Of a stretch of DNA of 11,999 nucleotides, positions 7,074 to 11,999 are shown piece by piece (within the stretch, counting starts at the first letter, position 1; each line of letters begins with the position of its first letter). Under the pieces are notes generated by a model. That model was not told where the DNA came from. It worked only from the letters and a program-made list of their open reading frames with translations, and ran no database searches. The position numbers and the translations under genes are program-made. Where the stretch lies: contig DAQK01000038.1 in NCBI GenBank assembly GCA_002502855.1, positions 1 to 11,999 of the forward strand, in the 5' to 3' direction. Origin of the DNA: Methanobacterium sp. UBA279. Its GTDB lineage: Archaea; Methanobacteriota; Methanobacteria; Methanobacteriales; Methanobacteriaceae.

Positions 7074-7119
7074 TTTTAAATATGAGAAAATATAATAGCG
7101 AATTAAGATATTTAAAAAT
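7074..7119 (+). promoter_or_regulatory. candidate promoter(s) for archaetidylserine synthase
   Basis: TTTTAAATA (7074-7082) would place a start site near 7104 with a leader of about 30 bases. ATATTTAAAA (7108-7117) lies 20-27 bases from the ATG and would give a leaderless transcript. No clear ribosome site precedes the ATG (CTGGGTTTTTTATA), which fits the leaderless option. Confidence 0.35.
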
Positions 7120-7134
7120 ACTGGGTTTTTTATA

Positions 7135-7857
7135 ATGAACATTAAAGAATATGTAGCTCTTCCCGATTTTATTTCTTTATTAAATGCTTCTTTTGGATTC
7201 TTAGCAATTATTATGGTGTTAGAAGGTAATTTAAGCCTTACAGCAATGTTTATTCTCATGGCAGTTATATTTGATTCATTGGATGGATGGGTGGCCCGTA
7301 AGTCTAAAAGAGTTGATCAGTTTGGATTTGGAAAAAATGTTGACTCTTTATGTGACATAATTTCATTTGGTGTTGCACCCGGAATGCTTTTGTATGCAGC
7401 ATCCACATCCTACTTTATCCCATACATTAATATACTAGTAGCTCTTTTAATAGTATTAAGTGGGATTTTAAGACTCTCGAGGTTCAACGTACAAACAGAT
7501 TCAGGTACAAATTTGGGTGAAGGTAAATTCACAGGACTACCCATACCAACCACAGCGTTGATCCTTGGATCATATTATCTCTCAGGAATATTCAATGTAG
7601 AGTTGGCACTGATAATTATGACAGCGGTATCGATACTCATGATAAGTACTGTTGAGTATACAAAAATTAGGAATCCTATACTACTGTTCGTGGGAGGACT
7701 ACTGATAATATTATCATGTTTACCTCAAGACATTTCCTCAGCAATTGCTAATCTTCCCGCAAAGTTTTTATTCATCTTTACTTTAATCTATTTAGTAGCA
7801 GTGCCTTTTATGGTTTTATATGCCAAGCTTCGTAGAAGTGGTCCAAATGTTAGATAA
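7135..7857 (+). CDS. pssA: Archaetidylserine synthase (CDP-archaeol serine transferase)
   Basis: A 240-residue integral membrane enzyme of the CDP-alcohol phosphotransferase family, expected to attach L-serine to CDP-activated archaeol, giving archaetidylserine. The active-site motif is at residues 47-74: D47xxD50G51xxA54R55, then G66xxxD70xxxD74, whose four Asp residues bind the metal and substrate. The following DIISFGVAPGMLLYA is the signature of the serine-transferring subgroup (compare bacterial PssA). About six to eight hydrophobic segments cover the rest, as expected. Ten residues separate AR and G66, slightly more than the usual eight or nine. The characterised Methanothermobacter enzyme (MTH1027) is the natural homologue, from memory. 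It starts a plus-strand series and overlaps the next gene by 11 bases. Confidence 0.9.
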   Translation: MNIKEYVALPDFISLLNASFGFLAIIMVLEGNLSLTAMFILMAVIFDSLDGWVARKSKRVDQFGFGKNVDSLCDIISFGVAPGMLLYAASTSYFIPYINILVALLIVLSGILRLSRFNVQTDSGTNLGEGKFTGLPIPTTALILGSYYLSGIFNVELALIIMTAVSILMISTVEYTKIRNPILLFVGGLLIILSCLPQDISSAIANLPAKFLFIFTLIYLVAVPFMVLYAKLRRSGPNVR

Positions 7858-9271
7858 GATATTGGGAAATAAAGAAAAAAAAAATAATGCTACAGACCTT
7901 CGAAAAAATGAGAAGGATAGTGGGTCGAATGTGAGTGGGCGCCTCAGAAATATGGTCTCCCGGGCAGGTGATAAGTCCAAGGATCAGAAGAGCAAACTTA
8001 AGACCAATGGGGATGGTGGGACGAAAGATCCCACCGATAAGATCCCAAGACCCATGCCTAAACCCCGACCAAAAGACACGGGACGAGCCAGGTTAAAGGC
8101 TCCTGATGAGAAAAAACCAGGTGGAAGGCCTGGTGGAAGCAGTCTTGATAGGTTAGGTGGGGCTGTATCAGGGTTTGGAAGAAGATCTCCTGGCGGTGGA
8201 AGAATCCCCGATGATGACCAGAGTACTCTGGTGGGAGCTCTTGTATTTGGAATTATACTCATCGTACTGGTCGGTGCAGGTTATTACTTTTTATTCTACG
8301 CACCTTACCAGGGATCACTGCAAGATGCGAAGAATACTAAAATTAGTGAAGTAAACAGTTATTTTAAAGGGGCTTTAGCAACGGATCCTCAAAAATTAAC
8401 CCTTCTTGCTGAAATTGAGAGTGCTGTAACCCCTGAACAGGCACTGGCCGTGGATGTTCTTGGACCCGCAACCACCAGCTGGAGAGCCTACCAGCAAAAT
8501 CAGATCGAGACTAAAAAGGATCCCTACGGAAGGGTGATGCTCACCTACTCTTCTGGAGATAAGAAGGACCTTATAATGAAAGTAGCAGCTGCACAGACAC
8601 TGGTTACCCAGTCTGATGCTACTGTACTGGCAAATGTAGAGATAACCACACCAGACACGGTGGTTATACCAATAAGGCTGCCCAGATTACAGGCTGCAGG
8701 TGGTCTTATCTCTGTAGGGGACACCGTTGATATTTATGTAAGTATGAACGAAACCACAACCACCACCACTACTACAAATGAAACCAACCGGACCAACCAA
8801 ACACAACAGAGTACTGGGAGCAATCAGAGTGGTGTAGGACAGTCATCCAATACACCACTGGTTAGTGGAGCAACCGTTCTGGCAATTTTAAGGTCTATAG
8901 GGGAACAAAATGAATTCGAGGCTAGTTTAAGTACCAGTCAATCGATTGCCATCAATTCGTTAAATCAAAGTGCTTCTAGATCTCAAACAGCAACATCAAC
9001 AGGAATAGAACAACTTCTACAGTCAGGAGCGTCCAGAGCATGGGATGAAGCTTCCATTAACGCCCTTTTAAATGCCTACGGTGTACGTTTAGACCAGTTT
9101 GAAAGAGCAGCTAACTTTGGAAATCTGGACGCAGAGTACATGGTACTACTGGAAGTACCACGAGATAAAGCAATATTCATCATCCAAAACCAAAACGCTA
9201 TACAACTGACCATATCGACCCAGTCAGCACCGTCCTGGATGGTAACTGAACTTCACAAAATATACGGATAA
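7847..9271 (+). CDS. Single-pass membrane protein with CpaB/SAF-like outer region
   Basis: A 474-residue protein. Residues 1-126 are basic, Pro/Gly-rich and probably disordered (KIPRPMPKPRPKD, KKPGGRPGGSS). One membrane helix follows at about 127-149 (VGALVFGIILIVLVGAGYYF). With the basic side cytoplasmic, the C-terminal 320 residues face outward. Part of these, VVIPIRLPRLQAAGGLISVGDTVDIYV and, near the end, MVLLEVPRDKAIFIIQNQNAIQLTIS, resembles the SAF/CpaB (RcpC) fold of pilus assembly proteins, where P-G-D-x-V-D and a 'V-x-x-x-A-x-x-I' helix recur. A Thr/Asn/Gln-rich linker at about 301-335, with Asn-x-Thr/Ser sequons (NET, NRT, NQT, NQS), splits it. It may belong to the archaeal DUF515 family, unverified. 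The ATG at 7847 is chosen over 7820 because AGTGGT lies just upstream and the overlap with the synthase is shorter. Function unknown. Confidence 0.85.
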   Translation: MLDKILGNKEKKNNATDLRKNEKDSGSNVSGRLRNMVSRAGDKSKDQKSKLKTNGDGGTKDPTDKIPRPMPKPRPKDTGRARLKAPDEKKPGGRPGGSSLDRLGGAVSGFGRRSPGGGRIPDDDQSTLVGALVFGIILIVLVGAGYYFLFYAPYQGSLQDAKNTKISEVNSYFKGALATDPQKLTLLAEIESAVTPEQALAVDVLGPATTSWRAYQQNQIETKKDPYGRVMLTYSSGDKKDLIMKVAAAQTLVTQSDATVLANVEITTPDTVVIPIRLPRLQAAGGLISVGDTVDIYVSMNETTTTTTTTNETNRTNQTQQSTGSNQSGVGQSSNTPLVSGATVLAILRSIGEQNEFEASLSTSQSIAINSLNQSASRSQTATSTGIEQLLQSGASRAWDEASINALLNAYGVRLDQFERAANFGNLDAEYMVLLEVPRDKAIFIIQNQNAIQLTISTQSAPSWMVTELHKIYG

Positions 9272-9499
9272 AAAACATGTTTGTGAGGAATCTATTCCAA
9301 GGGGGATCGAAAGTTCCAAGAAAAAATTTTAGAAGGGGGGAGAAAAAAATAAATGGATAGAAATAAATTACCATATAATATTATACAAAGAACTTGTAAG
9401 ATAGAGTCAATTTCACTTTTTCAATTTTCAATATCTAAAGAAAAAGGCATGCATCTAAAATAAAAAAAGGGAGAAGAAAATAATTGGGGGTTAAAATAT
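9272..9499. other. intergenic region before the surface-protein gene
   Basis: A purine-rich gap (several G runs, AAAAAA and GGGGGG blocks) without a supported gene; no oligo-T terminator follows the preceding gene. It contains TATA-like CCATATAATATTATA at about 9371-9385, which would imply a leader near 95 bases, and CTAAAATAAAAA at about 9453-9464, which would imply a short one. A GGGGGTT stretch (9486-9492) is the likely ribosome site for the ATG at 9500. Confidence 0.45.
9371..9385 (+). promoter_or_regulatory. candidate TATA box of surface-protein gene
   Basis: An AT-only core, ATATAATATTATA, stands out from flanking mixed sequence on the plus strand. The distance to the ATG (about 120 bases) would mean a long leader, so this is tentative. 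Confidence 0.3.
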
Positions 9500-10438
9500 A
9501 TGAATTTAGGTAAATCTTTAATGATTTTAGTACTTCTATTTTCAGTTTTAGGAGTTTTTACTTTCGCTAATTCCTTGGCAGTTGTCTCTGCACAGAATGA
9601 AAGTCCTGGAGGACAGACATGGATACAGTATAATTCATCAAATGTGAGGATGACCGCCCTTACAGCTACAATAACAGTAACCATAAAAAATAACAAAGAA
9701 TATGTCCAATACTTCAAGATCAGTCAAATATATACGGGAAACTTGGCAGAAAATCAAACCATTAAATTCATAGTTGACTGGACTGATCCACAGGCAGAAA
9801 GAATGATTGATCCAGTTAGTCCTGAATTAGGAGGGGACTATGGATGGGCAATTCAAGCAGGAGAAACAAAGACTGTTAAATTTAAAGTAAGTGCAACAGG
9901 ATTGATGGGTAATGAACCTGCCTGGATTGCTAATGCTGGTGCTGTCGAAAACACATACTGGTCATTAATACCGGATATGGGATTATATACATCCTGGTTT
10001 ATGCCCAATGAAATAGAGATACTGAACCCTAATCTGGATTTACAGTCATGGTGTGGGACCTTCACCTTTACAGCCACCAACTTCGCCAGCTACCCTGTTG
10101 CAGGAATAATAAGGGGACCAATCATACCAACCGATTCAAAATTAACTTCCAGTGATCCTCAAGCATTCGTGGACAACGATTTAGCCTTCAATACGAATGT
10201 AGCAGCATGGGATATACACTTAGATCCGCAAGAATCACAAGGATTCGTATATACCTATAAATGGCCTATAACTGCAGGTTCAAGCCCTACTGGAAATGGA
10301 CAAAACTTATTCCCAGTAACCGCTGCAAATAACACTACAACAGTACCTACTCAAAACACAGGTTCACCATATGCACTTTTAGTCATGGCAGTTATCATAA
10401 TCGGTGCTGGTCTGGGATACGCTAAGTTCTTAAGGTAG
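9500..10438 (+). CDS. Secreted, C-terminally anchored surface protein, possible sortase substrate
   Basis: A 312-residue protein that I do not recognise. It has an N-terminal signal peptide: basic NLGK, hydrophobic core 7-23, probable cleavage after VSA at residue 31. The body is rich in beta-strand-like alternation (NVRMTALTATITVTIKN, ETKTVKFKVSATG, CGTFTFTATNF) and looks like one or two beta-sandwich domains. It has a single Cys (185) and several Asn-x-Ser/Thr sequons. The C terminus has a Thr/Asn-rich stalk, then TQNTGSP (284-290), a short hydrophobic helix (about 291-308) and the tail KFLR. That layout (NTG, helix, basic tail) is the layout of a sortase sorting signal, and a sortase gene follows 20 bases later. 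So it is either membrane-anchored or cut by that sortase at or near Thr287-Gly288. The pairing is inferred from position and the C-terminal layout. Confidence 0.8.
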   Translation: MNLGKSLMILVLLFSVLGVFTFANSLAVVSAQNESPGGQTWIQYNSSNVRMTALTATITVTIKNNKEYVQYFKISQIYTGNLAENQTIKFIVDWTDPQAERMIDPVSPELGGDYGWAIQAGETKTVKFKVSATGLMGNEPAWIANAGAVENTYWSLIPDMGLYTSWFMPNEIEILNPNLDLQSWCGTFTFTATNFASYPVAGIIRGPIIPTDSKLTSSDPQAFVDNDLAFNTNVAAWDIHLDPQESQGFVYTYKWPITAGSSPTGNGQNLFPVTAANNTTTVPTQNTGSPYALLVMAVIIIGAGLGYAKFLR

Positions 10439-10458
10439 GCAATTACAAAAATTATAGC

Positions 10459-11184
10459 ATGAAGTTTTCAACCGCAATGGTTATAGTGGGGATGTTGATC
10501 ATCTCCCTCTATCTTTTAATAGAAGTAGGATACTACTCCTATTCGGTGAATACTGAATCCAACCCCCAGGATACTCCTTATATAATCATACCTAAAATCG
10601 GGGTCAATCAAAGCATCAACAACCAATCCATCGATCATGGGATATACTTCGAACCTAAATCCTTCAAACCCACCAATGGGACTACCATTCTCTTTGGACA
10701 TAGAACACTCCATGGATCTCCCTTTTTAAAGCTGGACCAGTTACAGCCCGGGGATAAAATATACGTGGAATGGCCTGGCATAGGCAACGTTACCTATTCC
10801 ATGGTAAATTCAACCATAGTGGACGCTTCTTACATGATGCCGGTAGAACAGGGGAATACTCTCTTTTTAATAACCTGTTATCCCTTAGGCTCCGATAAAC
10901 AGAGGTTGATCATCCAGGCAGATTATGAGACCATCACACCCTTAAATCAAGCCACAGGACCAGTGCAGAACCCCCAGTCCCCCATGGGGGTGATGCTTAT
11001 AGGTGTTTTATTTGCGGGAGGCCTGATTTTAGGCCGGTTTTATCCGGTGGCCGATGATAGGATATGGATATTCATGGCCACCTTAGCATTAACCATGCTA
11101 CTGGTTTTCGCCTATTTCTATCCTGTACCTACAGATTCCATTGAATCCACGTTATCTCAATTGAATTCATTTGTAGAATTTTAA
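10459..11184 (+). CDS. Membrane sortase (cysteine transpeptidase)
   Basis: A 241-residue sortase-family protein. The catalytic triad is visible: His81 in ILFGHRTLHGSPFLKLDQL, Cys140 in the T-L-x-T-C-type motif LFLITCYP, and Arg149 in DKQRLIIQAD; the L-QPGD-KIYV element between them is also family-typical. An N-terminal membrane helix (5-26) places the catalytic domain (about 38-160) outside. After a Pro/Gln-rich linker come two more hydrophobic segments (176-196 and 202-221), so it is more hydrophobic at the C terminus than housekeeping SrtA. Sortases cut a surface protein at a short signal and transfer it to an amine; in pseudomurein archaea the acceptor is not settled. No clear ribosome site precedes the ATG. 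The neighbour upstream carries a plausible signal, so this may be a dedicated sortase. Confidence 0.9.
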   Translation: MKFSTAMVIVGMLIISLYLLIEVGYYSYSVNTESNPQDTPYIIIPKIGVNQSINNQSIDHGIYFEPKSFKPTNGTTILFGHRTLHGSPFLKLDQLQPGDKIYVEWPGIGNVTYSMVNSTIVDASYMMPVEQGNTLFLITCYPLGSDKQRLIIQADYETITPLNQATGPVQNPQSPMGVMLIGVLFAGGLILGRFYPVADDRIWIFMATLALTMLLVFAYFYPVPTDSIESTLSQLNSFVEF

Positions 11185-11204
11185 AAAAAAAATTATCAAT
11201 GATT

Positions 11205-11210
11205 AGGAGA
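11205..11210 (+). promoter_or_regulatory. ribosome binding site selecting the mptD start
   Basis: AGGAGA lies nine bases before ATG at 11220. The in-frame ATG at 11199 lies upstream of this site and lacks one of its own, so 11220 is the preferred start. Confidence 0.65.
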
Positions 11211-11219
11211 TCAAAAAAA

Positions 11220-11588
11220 ATGGAAGTAGATGAAAAATACTTTAAAAACATCTCCCACAGGGAAAGAGCGATATTTGAAGGCGCAATAACTATGGGGGCA
11301 CTTTTCCACCAATTTGATGGAACACCCGTTAATTTAAAGTCTGTTAAATCCCTGGAAGAAGCCATGGAGAAGGCCATGGAACTCCAGCCCTGTGTAAATA
11401 AAGTTGAAGTAACCATTAACCGTGATATGCTCCAAGATATAGAAAATGAATATGAATACACCTCTTTAAATGGGAATATGCTGGATGTGAAGGTTGTTTC
11501 ACTATTTGGAGATAGTAAAGCGGTTATAAGGATGAAATTCATTGAAGAGCTTGCCTATCCTTTGATGTATGTGGAGGAAGTTGAGTAA
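11220..11588 (+). CDS. mptD: Archaeal dihydroneopterin aldolase MptD
   Basis: A 122-residue protein matching the archaeal MptD family, which cleaves 7,8-dihydroneopterin to 6-hydroxymethyl-7,8-dihydropterin and glycolaldehyde in tetrahydromethanopterin synthesis. The family core is FEGAITMGALFHQFDGTPV. The catalytic residues described for Methanocaldococcus MptD (Glu25, His35, Tyr111) have counterparts in Glu20 and His30, which keep the ten-residue spacing, and in a C-terminal Tyr (113 or 117). The typical length (about 117-120) fits the start at 11220. It follows the sortase by 35 bases on the same strand; the gap is A-rich and no promoter is clear, so cotranscription with envelope genes of unrelated function is possible. 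A downstream oligo-T tract ends the transcript. Confidence 0.88.
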   Translation: MEVDEKYFKNISHRERAIFEGAITMGALFHQFDGTPVNLKSVKSLEEAMEKAMELQPCVNKVEVTINRDMLQDIENEYEYTSLNGNMLDVKVVSLFGDSKAVIRMKFIEELAYPLMYVEEVE

Positions 11589-11613
11589 ATAATTAGATAT
11601 TAATAGTGGACTG

Positions 11614-11620
11614 TTTTTTT
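11614..11620 (+). terminator. oligo-T terminator after mptD
   Basis: Seven consecutive T, 25 bases beyond the mptD stop codon, in an otherwise non-coding stretch. Confidence 0.45.
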
Positions 11621-11716
11621 AGTGTAATTCTTTGAAAATTCATCATCTGATTTTAGATTTTCATGCATCATCCCCTATAAAATTTTGAGCTATTAATCAC
11701 TTCTGTCAATTTAAGA

Positions 11717-11749
11717 TTTTTTTTTGTTTATTTTTTGTTTATTTTTTTT
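11717..11749 (+). terminator. triple oligo-T tract
   Basis: Runs of nine, six and eight T separated by GTTTA units (11717-11725, 11731-11736, 11742-11749). Serial U tracts are typical of strong archaeal termination. The position 129 bases after mptD suggests a back-up terminator or the end of a longer 3' region. Confidence 0.5.
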
Positions 11750-11764
11750 GGGGTGTTTAGAAGT

Positions 11765-11822
11765 TTAACCCCCCCCTCCAAATTTATATATGGAGGAGCG
11801 TTGAGGTGGGTTAATTTTTTTT
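11765..11822 (+). repeat. nested inverted repeat with TATA core followed by T8
   Basis: The outer arms TTAACCC (11765-11771) and GGGTTAA (11808-11814) are perfectly complementary. Inside lie CCTCCA (11775-11780) and TGGAGG (11791-11796), around a ten-base AT loop reading AATTTATATA. Eight T follow at 11815-11822. As RNA it would fold into a hairpin ending in a U tract, a terminator-like structure. As DNA the core contains TTTATATA, an ideal archaeal TATA box, flanked by symmetric arms like an operator. Confidence 0.6.
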
Positions 11823-11904
11823 ATTTGATGTGTATTGAATGTTTGGATTCTAAAAGTGCATTTTTATTTTGGTTGTAATTCAATTTCAACATGGTTTTTA
11901 ACCG

Positions 11905-11916
11905 ATAAATTTATTA
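11905..11916 (+). promoter_or_regulatory. candidate TATA box before the edge ORF
   Basis: ATAAATTTATTA lies 34-45 bases upstream of the ATG at 11950. A start site 22-27 bases downstream would fall inside the 22-bp palindrome. Confidence 0.4.
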
Positions 11917-11917
11917 C

Positions 11918-11939
11918 GGAGGAAGTATATACTTCCTCC
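11918..11939. repeat. perfect 22-bp palindrome, probable operator
   Basis: GGAGGAAGTAT followed immediately by its exact reverse complement, with no spacer. It starts just after an AT-rich TATA candidate (11905-11916, containing the palindrome ATAAATTTAT) and ends 10 bases before an ATG at 11950. In that position a dimeric regulator bound to it would cover the transcription start. Confidence 0.7.
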
Positions 11940-11949
11940 TGTGGTATAA

Positions 11950-11999
11950 ATGAAGCCTCCGTTGATTTGTGACCAAAGAGACTCCAAGTGGAAATTGTT
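11950..11999 (+). CDS. possible start of a gene cut by the window edge
   Basis: From the ATG at 11950, sixteen codons (MKPPLICDQRDSKWKL) are open to the edge. GTGGT at 11941-11945 could be a weak ribosome site, and the promoter-like and palindromic sequence upstream is what a regulated gene would have. Sixteen residues are too few for a family call, and chance openness is possible. Confidence 0.4.
   Translation, partial: MKPPLICDQRDSKWKL

Larger units (their letters stand above)
6813..7134. other. divergent AT-rich intergenic region
   Basis: This gap separates the minus-strand mreB pair from the plus-strand envelope genes. It has no convincing gene; an open frame at 6999-7259 on the minus strand overlaps the synthase start and has no family features. 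It holds promoter-like sequence for both directions and a 7-bp inverted repeat, ATAAATT (6891-6897) with AATTTAT (6902-6908), spaced by four bases. This could be an operator, or could be chance in such AT-rich DNA. Confidence 0.5.

Noticed and set aside
6999..7259. Minus-strand 86-codon frame overlapping the start of archaetidylserine synthase
   Set aside because: It overlaps the strong gene and its promoter; translation is Lys/Ile-rich with no motif.
7820..7846. Upstream ATG for the CpaB-like membrane protein
   Set aside because: It would extend the overlap into the synthase and has no ribosome site, whereas ATG 7847 has AGTGGT just before it.
11199..11219. Upstream ATG for mptD
   Set aside because: The AGGAGA site lies downstream of it and fits ATG 11220; the family length also fits the shorter form.
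11717..11749. TTTTTTGTTTA-like tandem units as a repeat array
   Set aside because: Only two to three imperfect units of low-complexity T-rich DNA; better read as serial termination tracts than as CRISPR or a functional repeat array.
11890..11892. Minus-strand ATG with a 23-codon frame in the last intergenic region
   Set aside because: Very short, AT-rich composition, no ribosome site and no similarity that I recognise.

Overview
The window looks like chromosomal DNA of a methanogenic archaeon of the order Methanobacteriales, most likely Methanobacterium or a close relative. The evidence is a set of methanogen genes for cofactor F420 (cofD, cofE, arfA-type GTP cyclohydrolase III) and methanopterin (mptD), an archaeal IMP cyclohydrolase (purO), an archaetidylserine synthase, and an MreB-type actin homologue, which among methanogens is typical of the pseudomurein-walled lineages. 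Intergenic DNA is very AT-rich, with TATA-box-like and oligo-T elements typical of archaea. Several genes have GGTGA- or AGGAGG-type ribosome binding sites, and two probably start at TTG. From memory, not from a search, the gene order resembles the Methanothermobacter region around MTH1018-MTH1028.

Left half, all on the minus strand. At the edge is the first part of an ABC-transporter ATPase (1-97). Next is a dihydrouridine-synthase-like TIM barrel (238-996). The metabolic cluster, in transcription order, is rnhB (4874-4257), purO (4205-3603), cofE (3572-2808), cofD (2749-1847) and arfA (1846-1085). PurO makes IMP, the precursor of GTP. ArfA opens GTP to start the deazaflavin/riboflavin branch. 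CofD and CofE then build the phospholactate-glutamate tail of F420. The cluster therefore links the end of purine synthesis to F420. Upstream is a second minus-strand pair, an unrecognised 209-residue protein (6809-6180) and an MreB-like actin (6175-5102), ending in two oligo-U tracts.

Right half, all on the plus strand, diverging from the mreB pair across a 325-base AT-rich gap. It has an archaetidylserine synthase (7135-7857), an overlapping single-pass membrane protein whose outer part resembles CpaB/SAF domains (7847-9271), a secreted C-terminally anchored surface protein (9500-10438), a membrane sortase with the His/Cys/Arg triad (10459-11184), and the methanopterin-pathway dihydroneopterin aldolase mptD (11220-11588). 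Together with mreB this makes a cell-envelope neighbourhood: lipid headgroup synthesis, a shape-determining filament, surface proteins and a transpeptidase.

The last 411 bases hold no complete gene but are structurally rich: repeated oligo-T tracts, a nested inverted repeat around a TATA-like core followed by eight T, and a perfect 22-bp palindrome just upstream of an ATG whose frame stays open to the window edge. No rRNA, tRNA, CRISPR array or recognisable insertion sequence was seen.
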